Positions 42,496-52,223 of a DNA stretch of 64,000 bases are shown here, in pieces. Each line of letters opens with the position of its first letter. Within the stretch, counting starts at the first letter, position 1. Under the pieces are notes generated by a model that saw only the letters and a list, made by a program, of their open reading frames with translations, made no database searches and had not been told where the DNA came from. This DNA comes from Dyadobacter linearis. Lineage in GTDB: Bacteria; Bacteroidota; Bacteroidia; Cytophagales; Spirosomataceae. Where the stretch lies: positions 248,001-312,000 of the forward strand of contig NZ_CAJRAU010000002.1 in assembly GCF_907165045.1 (NCBI RefSeq), given 5' to 3'. Position numbers and translations under genes: made by a program.

Positions 42496-44610
42496 TCAGG
42501 GTAAAGCAAAAGCCACATACTGATTCCCTTTTTTAGTCCCCAGCTTCGTACCTCCGCAAGCGATCACAACGAATTGTTTTCCGTTGACCTCATAAGTAGA
42601 AGGTGTCGCAAAACCTGCGGCGGGCAGCGTTGTTTGCCAGAGCAGCCTGCCATTTTTCTTATCATAAACCCTAAACTTTCCGTCTTTGGTCGCGGCGATA
42701 AAAAGCAGTCCGCTCGCTGTGACCACCGGGCCGCCGTAATTTTCACTACCGGTCATAGGTGCGCCTTTTGCTTTGAGCGACTCAGTTTCGCCGAACGGAA
42801 TTTTCCAGAGATATTTCCCTGTATTCAGATCAATCGCATTGAGTGTTCCCCACGGCGGTGCGATCGCGGGGAGGCCGTTTTTGTCCAGAAATTTGTTGTA
42901 ACCGGTGCTTTGATAAGGCAGATAAGTTTTGTCCGAAGCCGCTACCTCCGACGCTGCTTCCACTTTTTCATCACCGAATAGAAACGCAACCAAAGCCTGT
43001 TTTTCGTCGGCCGTCAGCATTGGGAAACCTGGCATCATTCCCTTTCCTGAACTTACGATCTGGCTCACAAATGCGCGGTCGCGTCTTGTACCAATGTCAA
43101 CGAGGGATGGATATCCGCTTTTCGCATTTCCTTGCCGCTGCGGCCCGTGGCAGGTGGTGCAGTAAGTAGTATACACCTTTTCACCCGGACTCAGACTGGA
43201 CATTTCACTTGCTTTGGGCGTGTCTTTCATCGTCAGTATCCACGCCATTTCATTGCTGTTCACATATAATATGCCTTCATTCGGATCAGCTGCGGCGCCG
43301 CCCCATTCAGCTCCGCCGTCGAAACCAGGCATAATGATCGTACCTTCTTTGGAAGGCGGGGCGAAAAGGGCTTTTTTATACGTTTTAAACTTCATCTTCA
43401 AGGAATCGCGGTCGGGCGCGTACGGACTGATGTCATTTTCAGTCAGCGTGTAGGCTTGTCTCGCAAAGGAGGCAGGCTTGGTCGGTACGGGCTGGGTGGG
43501 CCATGGAAATTCTCCCGGAAGTGCTGTGCCAGGGGCGGTTACTTCACGAATCGGGTAGATAGGCTTTCCGGTAACACGATCGAAAATGAATACATAACCT
43601 TGCTTGCTGACCTGTGCGACCGCGTCAATTTTTTGTCCGTCCTTCGTAATGGTGATCAGGTTCGGCGGCGCTGGAAGATCGCGATCCCACATATCATGGT
43701 GCATTGTCTGAAAGTGCCACAGCCGCTTGCCAGTTTTCGCATCAAGCGCGATCAGACAGTTTGCGAACAGATTTGCACCTTTTCTTTTTCCCCCATAAAA
43801 ATCATAACCTGCCGAGCCGGTCGGGACATACAGGATACCACGTTCCCGATCAATGGCGGTACCTGCCCAGTTATTGGCCGCGCCAGTATAGGTATTTTTG
43901 TACGCATCGGGCGGGAAAGTTTCGTAGCCAAATTCGCCGGGATAGGGGATAGTATGAAATGTCCAGACCAGCTTTCCGGTGCGCACATCAAATGCCCGGA
44001 GGTCGCCCGGCGCCGCGTCTGAATCTTCCGACAAACGCAGCGGCATGATGATCAGATCCTGGTAAATAGTCCCTGGCGTGTTGGAAACCATATATTTTTT
44101 TGCGGCGATCTCAGGCAAGCCGGTATGTAAGTCTATCTTTCCATTGTCGCCAAAACTCTCGATCGGCTTTCCGGTTTTAGCGTCGAGCGCATAAAGGAAA
44201 GAGCCCATTGCGTGCAGTATCCGCTTGTCGTCGCCGTCGCTCCAATAGGTGAGACCGCGGCTGGTATTTGATCCGTTTTTAGATTTATCTCCAAAAATCC
44301 ACTTCTGTTTTCCTGTAAATGCGTCGAGTGCAAAAGCCTGTACAGTGGAGGTAACACCATACAAAGTACCGTTGACAATAATCGGATTCACCTGCGTCTG
44401 TCCTGAATCCGGCATTGAATATGTCCACGCAACTTTCAGGTTTTTGACATTTTCGGGATTGATCTGTGTCAGCGGGGAGTAGTGATTCCTACCCGGGCCG
44501 CCGAGATATTCAGGCCATTCTTTGCTGTCAGTGTCCCCATTTCGAGACATATTAGTAGCTCCGAAAAGGATCGCTGAGGCGAGTACAGCACCCAAAAAAG
44601 GCTTTAACAT
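42496..44610 (-). CDS. PQQ-dependent dehydrogenase with inserted cytochrome c domain
   Basis: 704 residues with a signal peptide at 1-20. An eight-bladed quinoprotein propeller (tryptophan-docking repeats such as GKQKWIFG, GKRLWHFQ and GRLLWQTT) binds PQQ and oxidises a sugar or alcohol in the periplasm. Between the later blades is a cytochrome c module with C484-TT-C487-H488 and GKGMMPGFPML carrying the Met ligand, so electrons can pass within one chain. Membrane-type glucose dehydrogenases usually have five N-terminal membrane helices; this one has none and is soluble or peripheral. No PQQ synthesis genes are in the window. Confidence 0.9.
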   Translation of the reverse strand: MLKPFLGAVLASAILFGATNMSRNGDTDSKEWPEYLGGPGRNHYSPLTQINPENVKNLKVAWTYSMPDSGQTQVNPIIVNGTLYGVTSTVQAFALDAFTGKQKWIFGDKSKNGSNTSRGLTYWSDGDDKRILHAMGSFLYALDAKTGKPIESFGDNGKIDLHTGLPEIAAKKYMVSNTPGTIYQDLIIMPLRLSEDSDAAPGDLRAFDVRTGKLVWTFHTIPYPGEFGYETFPPDAYKNTYTGAANNWAGTAIDRERGILYVPTGSAGYDFYGGKRKGANLFANCLIALDAKTGKRLWHFQTMHHDMWDRDLPAPPNLITITKDGQKIDAVAQVSKQGYVFIFDRVTGKPIYPIREVTAPGTALPGEFPWPTQPVPTKPASFARQAYTLTENDISPYAPDRDSLKMKFKTYKKALFAPPSKEGTIIMPGFDGGAEWGGAAADPNEGILYVNSNEMAWILTMKDTPKASEMSSLSPGEKVYTTYCTTCHGPQRQGNAKSGYPSLVDIGTRRDRAFVSQIVSSGKGMMPGFPMLTADEKQALVAFLFGDEKVEAASEVAASDKTYLPYQSTGYNKFLDKNGLPAIAPPWGTLNAIDLNTGKYLWKIPFGETESLKAKGAPMTGSENYGGPVVTASGLLFIAATKDGKFRVYDKKNGRLLWQTTLPAAGFATPSTYEVNGKQFVVIACGGTKLGTKKGNQYVAFALP

Positions 44611-44662
44611 AAAACTGATTTTACAGGAGAATTTTTAATTAAAACAAAATAACGGGTAGCAG

Positions 44663-46618
44663 TTATTTGAATTTGACCTGATCCGTGAGTCCGGGCCAGT
44701 TATCACTTCGGAACGCGCTTGCCGGGAAGCCGGCAGTATTATACAAGTTCGCATCTTCGGGCGCGTCCGACCAGCCGTACCTTACCGTCACAGGAGCTGG
44801 CACTTTCGGGTGAGAAACCACCACTTTATTATCAACGATCTGCGCCATCGCGTAGTAGAAAACCTTATCAGCACCCGCCAGTTCAAAACCTTTCAGGTAG
44901 CCATATTTATCTTTAACGGTCAGGCCAGTTTCCACGTTATTGAATGTCACAATGGCTTTTCCATCAGTAAATTCAGCTTTTTCAAACAGTGGCGATGCGT
45001 AGGGGATATTTTGACCGTAGTCCAGTTTCAGCGCCGTGGCGGCGAGTCTGTTGGCTACGTCCTGTTTGTTGGTCGGGTGAATATCTTTCGGGTTGCCGAT
45101 ATCGGTGGTTACCGCCATTCCTGTTTTTGGAAGTTGCAAAGTCATATTCTGGGCTTCGCGCAATTCGCTCCATCCGCTGCCCTGGTTGCTGTTATTTTCA
45201 CTGCCAAAGCTGGAAAGCTGCACCCAATAGAATGAAAATTCATCGTTCCATAATCTGCGCCAGTCATTAATGAGCAGCGGGAAGGATTTACGGTATTGAA
45301 ACGCCCGCGGCGCATTGGTTTCGCCCTGGTACCAGAGCGTACCGCGGATCGCGAACGGAATGAGCGGAACGATCATCGCATTATAAATGGTAGTTCCCAC
45401 ATTATTCATCAAATGCGCGTATTCGTGCTTTTCTGCGAATGAGGGCATCAGGTACCAGTCTTTCGAAATGCTGATTTTATTACCGCCTTCTTCCACAAAA
45501 AGATCATTTGCAGAACCGAGGAAGCCAGGACCAAACCATGAATGGGCTACCATATTACCGAGCTTAATCACCAAATGATTTTTTCCAGCTTTCCAGGTAT
45601 TTTCCGGGATCGTGATTTTTCTGACACCTTTTAAAGCGCCTTCGTGAACCAGCTTTCCGTTAATGTAGATCTGATTCGGACTGTCATTCTCAGGGAGCGA
45701 CAATACCGTTGATTTTGACACGATATCAGCGGCCAGCTCCACTTCCTTCGCCATATAGCCGGCCCCACGAAAGCCCATCAAACCTTTCCAATCCCACTGT
45801 CCGATCGGATCGGCTACTTTTTGCCAGGTTCCAAAGTCTGCATTTCCGGAGACATATTTCTTTTCGTCCTCACCAGTTGGCGTCGCAGAAGCACTTTTAA
45901 ATAGCTGCTGGCGCAATTTTTCATCCATTACCACATCCGCTTCTTCCCAGGTTTTCGGCATGGTTTGCGCATATTCTTTCAGCTCGTCGCTAGCCAGCAT
46001 TCCTTCTTTGCTTATCCATCCCTCGATCTGCGAGCCGCCCCAGGACGAATGCAGGATGCCGACGGGTATATTCAGTTTTTGGTTTAATTCTCTTGCAAAA
46101 AAGAACCCGATCGCCGTAAAATCTCCGACCGTCTCGCTAGAAGCGATCTCCCATTCGCCCTTTTTCAGATCCTGCTCAGGCGTGAGTGAAACCTGCCGGT
46201 CGACATGGAAGTGACGTATCTGAGGAAAATTGGCGTTGTTTCGTTCCTTTTCATAGTCTTTTGCGGCAGCTACTTCCCATTGCATATTAGACTGCCCGGA
46301 GCAAAGCCAGACTTCACCGACCAGGACATCATTAATCGTCACATTCCCCGATTTCGCCGAAACTGTCAGCGAATGCGGGCCGCCAGCTTCCAGTGGCTTG
46401 AAACTGACCAGCCACTTCCCCGATTTATCTGCCTTTGCTTCCACCGACTGTCCTGCCAGGGTAACTTTCACCTTTTCACCCGCCTTCGCCCAGCCCCAGA
46501 CCGGAATCGGTTTTTGTCGCTGCAAAACCACGTGATCAGAGAATAGCCGCGCGAGCTTAACCTGCGCAAAAGCCGAAGTTTGAATCAATACTAAAAGAAC
46601 AAAAAACAGACGCTTCAT
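44663..46618 (-). CDS. Sialate O-acetylesterase-like carbohydrate esterase
   Basis: 651 residues with a signal peptide at 1-19 (FFVLLVLIQTSAFAQ). SGNH-hydrolase fold: block I Ser110 in LCSGQSNMQW, Gly/Asn block WYQGETNA and the Asp-His end in DIHPTNKQDVANRL. An inserted jelly-roll module at about 250-400 is typical of this family in Bacteroidota. It removes acetyl groups from sialic acids or from plant xylans and pectins; the true substrate is unclear. It is transcribed 52 bp before the PQQ dehydrogenase, so the two are likely an operon. Confidence 0.9.
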   Translation of the reverse strand: MKRLFFVLLVLIQTSAFAQVKLARLFSDHVVLQRQKPIPVWGWAKAGEKVKVTLAGQSVEAKADKSGKWLVSFKPLEAGGPHSLTVSAKSGNVTINDVLVGEVWLCSGQSNMQWEVAAAKDYEKERNNANFPQIRHFHVDRQVSLTPEQDLKKGEWEIASSETVGDFTAIGFFFARELNQKLNIPVGILHSSWGGSQIEGWISKEGMLASDELKEYAQTMPKTWEEADVVMDEKLRQQLFKSASATPTGEDEKKYVSGNADFGTWQKVADPIGQWDWKGLMGFRGAGYMAKEVELAADIVSKSTVLSLPENDSPNQIYINGKLVHEGALKGVRKITIPENTWKAGKNHLVIKLGNMVAHSWFGPGFLGSANDLFVEEGGNKISISKDWYLMPSFAEKHEYAHLMNNVGTTIYNAMIVPLIPFAIRGTLWYQGETNAPRAFQYRKSFPLLINDWRRLWNDEFSFYWVQLSSFGSENNSNQGSGWSELREAQNMTLQLPKTGMAVTTDIGNPKDIHPTNKQDVANRLAATALKLDYGQNIPYASPLFEKAEFTDGKAIVTFNNVETGLTVKDKYGYLKGFELAGADKVFYYAMAQIVDNKVVVSHPKVPAPVTVRYGWSDAPEDANLYNTAGFPASAFRSDNWPGLTDQVKFK

Positions 46619-46736
46619 AATTAAGGGACAAAGATGGAATGCTAATAAATGCGTTCAGGGGGCGGTTTCTACTTAATATGTTAATTTTACCCACTGCGAA
46701 ATCACTTCCGCAGGATAAATCGGGCAACCGGAAAAT

Positions 46737-47624
46737 ATGATCTCAGTTATAATATGTTCAATAGATCCCGCGGAACTGGAAATGGTCAGCAAGAACATCG
46801 CCGCCACGATCGGCGTGCCGCATGAGATCATTGGGATTGACAACCGGGAATCAGGAAAGGGGATATGTGCGGTTTATAACGAAGGCACCCGCCTCGCGAA
46901 GTTTCCTGTGCTTTGCTTTATGCACGAGGATATGGAAATGAAAACGGCGAACTGGGGCGCCAAAGTGCTGGAATTGTTTGGTCAAAATGAGAAGTTGGGG
47001 TTGATAGGTATTGCGGGCGGCGGATACAAGTCGCTAGCGCCTTCCAGCTGGTATAACTACTATTTACAGGAAAATGGCGGCTTTTACTGCAACCTGATCC
47101 AGGGTTACAAGCACAGCGGAAAACCAGATATGCATGATTACCGCAATCCCAAAAGTGAGAGTTTCTCAAAAGTGGCCTGCGTGGACGGATGCTGGTTTTG
47201 TACCAAAAAAGAGATTGCCTTAAAATACCCGTTTGACAGCAAGCTGCTCACGAAATTCCACGGCTACGACCTCGATTTCTCAATCGCAATAAGCAGGGAA
47301 TATGAAGCGATTGTGACTTTTAATATCCTGCTGAAACATTTTTCAGAGGGAAATTTCAATAAATCGTGGATGGACGAAATCCTGAAAGTACACCGTAAAT
47401 GGAGCAAAGTACTGCCGGTTAATGTGGACGCCATTCCGGAACAGCATTTGAAGAGAATAGAGCGCGATGCCCTTGAAGTGTTTTTGCAGCAGCGCGTTAA
47501 TGCAGAAGATTATCCAAGATCTGAAATGCTGAAACTGATCTGGAGTACCCGGAGATCGCGGGTTGCGACCTTTTCTTTCCCTTTTAAATTAATGCGGAAA
47601 TTCCTGAAAATGCAAAAGCAATAA
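46737..47624 (+). CDS. Glycosyltransferase (GT2-related, Glyco_tranf_2_5 type)
   Basis: 295 residues, cytoplasmic or peripheral. ISVIICSIDP start, a short GT-A fold with CFMHEDMEM (DxD-like) at about 60-68 and ACVDGCWFCTKKE in the acceptor side. Its style matches streptococcal-type GT-A enzymes rather than the classic GT2 of its neighbours. It is convergent with the GT operon, 5 bp apart, and not part of that transcript. Confidence 0.82.
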   Translation: MISVIICSIDPAELEMVSKNIAATIGVPHEIIGIDNRESGKGICAVYNEGTRLAKFPVLCFMHEDMEMKTANWGAKVLELFGQNEKLGLIGIAGGGYKSLAPSSWYNYYLQENGGFYCNLIQGYKHSGKPDMHDYRNPKSESFSKVACVDGCWFCTKKEIALKYPFDSKLLTKFHGYDLDFSIAISREYEAIVTFNILLKHFSEGNFNKSWMDEILKVHRKWSKVLPVNVDAIPEQHLKRIERDALEVFLQQRVNAEDYPRSEMLKLIWSTRRSRVATFSFPFKLMRKFLKMQKQ

Positions 47625-47629
47625 GCTGC

Positions 47630-48400
47630 TTATCTGATCTTTTTCAGCTCTTTATAAAATTTCCTCAGTCGGTTGAGATAAGAAAAGTAGCTTCTTCCTT
47701 CCCATTTATATTCATAATAAAAGCGCTCGCGGCTCGTCAGTTCCAGGCGCTCTTTCACATTCTTAGTATTAAGCGTCCGGCTTTCCAGGTGTTCTACGAT
47801 CGATGAAGTGACCAGTGCGTGTTTCAGTTTGTGTTTTTGCAGCGTATTACTGTAATCATTATCCGCATACCAGAATTTGAATGCCGGATCCAGCTTGCCG
47901 GTGATTTTAAGCATTTCCCTTTTAAACAAAATACACCAGCCGACCAGCTCTTTCCGAACCTCATAACCATAATGATTGCCGCTATTCAATGCGATTCCCT
48001 GCTCGGGATGATGCACATTGCACGCTGGCGAAACGCTGTAGAGTTCCGGATCCTGCTTAAAAGCAGCCAGTATCTCGCTCGCCCAGCCGGGATAGTAGAT
48101 CAGGTCATTATTGCTGATACAAATGAATGGACTTTTGGTCATTTTGATACCAATGTTCATATAGCGATGGTACCCAAACCGCTGCCACGGATATACGGTT
48201 TTTGTATTTGGATACTGAAAAGGTCTCAGCGTTTTGTTCGATTCAAGCACGACTATATTGAATTTGATCCTGGCAGGATCCTCGGATGCGACCAGACTTT
48301 CGACACTGTCGAGTGTTACTTTTTGAAGCGCCTCAGTATTTGCGTAGCTGAGGATAATCACATCTATTTCCGTAGGTAAGGCGGCAGGTACCTGGGTCAT
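47630..48400 (-). CDS. GT2-family glycosyltransferase
   Basis: 256 residues with a GT-A N-terminus IDVIILSYANTEALQKV, ISNNDLIYYPGWA and FKFWYADNDYSNTLQ. The usual GT2 DxD is replaced by NND. It is the last gene of the leftward operon, joined to the previous gene by a 4-bp ATGA overlap. Sugar donor and acceptor unknown. Confidence 0.85.
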   Translation of the reverse strand: MTQVPAALPTEIDVIILSYANTEALQKVTLDSVESLVASEDPARIKFNIVVLESNKTLRPFQYPNTKTVYPWQRFGYHRYMNIGIKMTKSPFICISNNDLIYYPGWASEILAAFKQDPELYSVSPACNVHHPEQGIALNSGNHYGYEVRKELVGWCILFKREMLKITGKLDPAFKFWYADNDYSNTLQKHKLKHALVTSSIVEHLESRTLNTKNVKERLELTSRERFYYEYKWEGRSYFSYLNRLRKFYKELKKIR

Positions 48401-49356
48401 CTTTTTTTCTTTTTAAACAACTCCTTGCGCTTGAAATTCAGCGACTTGAAGTAATAGGATATAAAAGTCTTCCGATCGACGAGATTATACAGGATTTTCA
48501 GCTGGGGAAGGCTGCCCAGATCGGCGTGGTACATCATGTATTTGTACAGCTTCTGGGTGCTGGCTGCATTGCGCTGCAACAAAATGTCCTTCTCCTCGGC
48601 ATTCAGCACCTGCGAATCCCGCAGCTGCGCTACGATCCTTTTCCGGAACTGAAGTTCTCCCGCCTGCATGATCTGGATGTTCCTGCTGGTATTACGCTGG
48701 TGGATCCTGATGAGCGTTTTGGCCCGGTCGTCATCGAGGAAAGTGTATCTCGCGCCCATAATGGCGCATTGAAACCAGAATTCCCAATCCTCCGTATAGT
48801 TACTGAACTCAGGGAAACCCTTCACTTTTTCGACGACCGCCCGGCGCAGCATCGGACTGCTTACCACCGCGATATTAGAGTAGATCAGTGTATTGATCGC
48901 ATCGTAACCTTTGGCGTCAATCTTTGGAAGCCAGTTATGATTGTTCATTTCATAATCTGGATACATAATTTCCGGCCGGTCGTGCTCGAAATACAGGTGA
49001 TCGGTGTACGAAATATCAGTTCCAGGATGTGTTTCCAGATATTCAACCTGAACGGCAAGTTTATCTTTACTGAGCAGATCGTCCGCATCGAGGAATTGGA
49101 TATAGCTTCCTTTCGAATGCGCAAAGCCAAGGTTACGGGCGACTGATACTCCTTTATTTTTTTGGGTAAAAAAGTGTATCCTGCTATCCTGAGCCACAAA
49201 TTTCCGAACTACCTCCGCTGTATTGTCAGAGGAACCGTCGTCGACAATCAGTGCTTCCCAGTTCGTATAGGATTGCTCCTGGAGATTCCGGAGGGTTTCT
49301 TCAATGATAAATCCGTAATTATAGGAGGGAATAATGATGCTTACTAATGGATTCAT
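48397..49356 (-). CDS. GT2-family glycosyltransferase
   Basis: 319 residues from the ATG at 49356. VSIIIPSYNYGFIIEETL, LIVDDGSSDNTAEVV and the metal-binding FLDADD are the GT-A signatures. The start is chosen over 49383 because it gives the same ATGA overlap with the upstream gene's stop that is seen at its own 3' end. Third glycosyltransferase of the operon; function in surface glycan assembly is inferred from context. Confidence 0.9.
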   Translation of the reverse strand: MNPLVSIIIPSYNYGFIIEETLRNLQEQSYTNWEALIVDDGSSDNTAEVVRKFVAQDSRIHFFTQKNKGVSVARNLGFAHSKGSYIQFLDADDLLSKDKLAVQVEYLETHPGTDISYTDHLYFEHDRPEIMYPDYEMNNHNWLPKIDAKGYDAINTLIYSNIAVVSSPMLRRAVVEKVKGFPEFSNYTEDWEFWFQCAIMGARYTFLDDDRAKTLIRIHQRNTSRNIQIMQAGELQFRKRIVAQLRDSQVLNAEEKDILLQRNAASTQKLYKYMMYHADLGSLPQLKILYNLVDRKTFISYYFKSLNFKRKELFKKKKR

Positions 49357-50285
49357 AAGAACTTTTTGGCCCAGATTCCCCACATCTTGCGCAGGGTAAA
49401 GAAAAACTTGCTCAGCTCCGGCTTTTTTAGCAGATATAACAAAAGGTCCCGGTCTTTCCAGATGATCATCGCATAGGAAATGCTCAACAAAGATGCATTT
49501 CTTTTCCTGCAGGCCGCGTAAAGTTCGGCGATAAGCTGGTTTGGTTTATCCCTCGTTTTGTTCAGGCAAAGGCGAAGCCACTCTTTTTCGCGTTCCAGCT
49601 CCTCCACCTTTTGTTCCCGCGACTTGGGCACTGCGTGCATTGCAAGAATGTCGGTATTGTTTTTCCGGTGCTGCCGGTATTGTACAAGTGGCTGTTCGAG
49701 GAAATCGATAGAACCACTGTCTGCCGCTACAAATGCAAGCCACTGATCGTAATGGAAATTTTCCGGAAACGGAATTGCATTGGCTACCACCTCACTGCGC
49801 AGCATAATACTATGTCCCGATGCGCAATTCAGAAAAATGAAAGGTTCGGGACGGTTGCCCCGGTAAAAATTGAATTTATCAGAGATCCTGATATTCATTT
49901 TCTCCCCGGTATGGGCGATGAATTCCGAGTCGTGGTAAATCAGTTTGTGATCCTGAATAGCCGCTAGCTGTATTTTTAACTTGTCGGGATGCCAGAGATC
50001 GTCCTGATCACAAATAGCAATAAACTCAGCCCGGCAATGCGTCAGCGCCTTCTCGAAATTCTTATTATAACCCAGGTTATGATCATTCCGGTAAAGCCTG
50101 AACCGCTTGTCAGCAGCTGCATATCGTTCCAGTACCGACCAGGTCTGGTCGGAAGAGCAATCGTCGACAACGACAATTTCCCAGTCTGAAATACTTTGAT
50201 TAAGAATTGAATCGAGCTGTTCGGGCAAGAATTCCTGACCGTTGTAAGTGCACAACGCGATTGATATTTCTGGCATTTTATTCAT
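49353..50285 (-). CDS. GT2-family glycosyltransferase
   Basis: 310 residues. IALCTYNGQEFLPEQLDSIL, VVDDCSSDQTW and CDQDDLWHPDKL are rhamnosyl- or related GT2 signatures. It starts inside the stop of the ABC exporter gene (TAATG, sharing one base), so coupling is tight. It resembles O-antigen rhamnosyltransferases, but the sugar is not proven. Confidence 0.9.
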   Translation of the reverse strand: MNKMPEISIALCTYNGQEFLPEQLDSILNQSISDWEIVVVDDCSSDQTWSVLERYAAADKRFRLYRNDHNLGYNKNFEKALTHCRAEFIAICDQDDLWHPDKLKIQLAAIQDHKLIYHDSEFIAHTGEKMNIRISDKFNFYRGNRPEPFIFLNCASGHSIMLRSEVVANAIPFPENFHYDQWLAFVAADSGSIDFLEQPLVQYRQHRKNNTDILAMHAVPKSREQKVEELEREKEWLRLCLNKTRDKPNQLIAELYAACRKRNASLLSISYAMIIWKDRDLLLYLLKKPELSKFFFTLRKMWGIWAKKFL

Positions 50286-52111
50286 TAAGCCTCCGAAAAT
50301 TGCTGCATATCGACCAGCCGGCGATAAAGTCTTTCATTTGCAATGAGCTCAGGATGGTTACCCTGCTCCACAATGCGGCCGTCTTCCAGCACCACAATAA
50401 TGTCTGCATTCTGGATTGTGCTGAGCCTGTGCGCGATGACGAGCGAAGTCCTGTTTTTCATCAGGTTGTTCAATGCATCCTGCACCAGTTTTTCCGATTC
50501 AGTATCCAGTGCAGATGTAGCCTCGTCGAGGAGCATAATAGGCGGGTTTTTCAGCACGGCGCGGGCAATGCAGATCCGCTGTTTCTGTCCACCCGAAAGT
50601 TTCACGCCGCGGTCACCGATATTGCTATCGTAACCTTCCTCGGTTTGCATGATAAAATCGTGTGCATTGGCAATGCGGGCAGCGGCTTCCACTTCTTCAA
50701 TGGTCGCATTCGGTACCCCAAAAGCTATATTGTTGAAAATCGTATCGTTAAATAGCACGGATTCCTGGTTCACCACGCCGATCTTCGACCAAAGCGATTC
50801 GAGTTTAAGGTTGCGGATATCCACCCCGTCGATGGTCACATTTCCTTCGTGGGCTTCGATAAACCTTGGAATCAGGTCCATTAAGGTAGATTTCCCGCCT
50901 CCCGACGGCCCTACCAATGCGACCGTTTTTCCCTTCGGGATGGTCAGGTTAATAGATTGCAAAACCGGTCGGCCAGGGTAGGAGAACGACAAGTCATTGA
51001 GCCTGATCGCGTCGTTGAAAGTGTTAATTTCAACTGCATCCGGGCTGTCTTTAATTGCGGGCCGCTCGTCTATCAATTCCAAAACGCGCTCACCTGCGGC
51101 AATACCGGCGTGGATCGTACTGAAAGAATCCGTAATAGCCTTGGCCGGACGCATTACCTGAGAGAAAATACCAATGTAGGCGACAAATTTCGAAACGGTC
51201 AGATCTGACTGATTATCAAGGATCAGCGAGCCTCCGTACAGCACAATGATCGCAACCATCGTCACGCCCAGAAACTCAGAAACCGGGGCGCCCAGCTGCT
51301 GGCGTTTGGCCATTTTTTTGCCAAGATCCGAGTACCGCACATTCTCCTGGTGAAATTTATCCTTAATGTCATTCGTCGCATTAAAAGCCTTGATAATCTT
51401 GATCCCCGACAAAGCTTCGTCCAGGTAACTGATCATCAACCCGAACATCTGCTGCGCCTGTGTAGCCTGCTCTTTCAGTCTTTTTACAATTTTAGAGATC
51501 AGAAACGCGGAGATTGGGATTACCAGGATCGCAAAAAGGGTCAGCTTTACCGACGTCGCGAAAAGCATGAAAATATAGGCGATCAGCTGTAAAGGTTCTT
51601 TGAATACAACTTGCAAGGTACCCGTCACTGAAAACTGCACAACCTGCACGTCAGAAGCGATTTTTGAAATAATATCCCCTTTACGCTGGTTACTGAAATA
51701 GCCCACGTGCAGGTTCATTACATTATTAAAAACCGTTTTTCTGAGGTTAAGCAAAGTGTGGATCCGGAGATTTTCCATGACCCGCTGAGAGAAATATTTG
51801 AATACATTCGAAAGCAACACCGATACGACAATAATGCCGCACACGATTTGAAGCGCTCCGTGCGGCCCGTAAATGATGTTGGCCTGCTGTGCATAATAAT
51901 TCAAAAGTTCTGGTACGTCAAATGCACTTTCCGGCTTAGGTATCAGCGTAGTACCTTCTTTGCTATTGTTGAAAAGAGTACTTAAAAGCGGAGCGAGCAG
52001 TGCCAGGTTAAGGGTATTGAAAACAACGCCAAGCACTGTGAAAAGGACATATGGAAATGCAAATCGTGAGATTGGCTGGGCAAAAGATAATAATCGAAAG
52101 TAAGTCTTCAT
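50285..52111 (-). CDS. MsbA-like lipid/glycolipid ABC exporter
   Basis: 608 residues, a half transporter with six membrane helices over about 20-320 and an ATPase domain: Walker A GPSGGGKSTL, Q-loop VNQESVLF, signature LSGGQKQRI, Walker B IMLLDEATSALD and switch His in VIAHRLST. It acts as a homodimer. Being embedded between glycosyltransferases, it most likely flips a lipid-linked glycan, or lipid A as MsbA does. Context favours a glycan role but cannot exclude the lipid A one. Confidence 0.92.
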   Translation of the reverse strand: MKTYFRLLSFAQPISRFAFPYVLFTVLGVVFNTLNLALLAPLLSTLFNNSKEGTTLIPKPESAFDVPELLNYYAQQANIIYGPHGALQIVCGIIVVSVLLSNVFKYFSQRVMENLRIHTLLNLRKTVFNNVMNLHVGYFSNQRKGDIISKIASDVQVVQFSVTGTLQVVFKEPLQLIAYIFMLFATSVKLTLFAILVIPISAFLISKIVKRLKEQATQAQQMFGLMISYLDEALSGIKIIKAFNATNDIKDKFHQENVRYSDLGKKMAKRQQLGAPVSEFLGVTMVAIIVLYGGSLILDNQSDLTVSKFVAYIGIFSQVMRPAKAITDSFSTIHAGIAAGERVLELIDERPAIKDSPDAVEINTFNDAIRLNDLSFSYPGRPVLQSINLTIPKGKTVALVGPSGGGKSTLMDLIPRFIEAHEGNVTIDGVDIRNLKLESLWSKIGVVNQESVLFNDTIFNNIAFGVPNATIEEVEAAARIANAHDFIMQTEEGYDSNIGDRGVKLSGGQKQRICIARAVLKNPPIMLLDEATSALDTESEKLVQDALNNLMKNRTSLVIAHRLSTIQNADIIVVLEDGRIVEQGNHPELIANERLYRRLVDMQQFSEA

Positions 52112-52223
52112 TTGTTAAAATGGCATTCACGCTAGCTATGCCTGAAAGTAAAATGGCCGGAAATCATGACAATTTCCGGTCCAGGATGCAAATTAATGTT
52201 ATTAGATGAAAATAGCGCTACGA

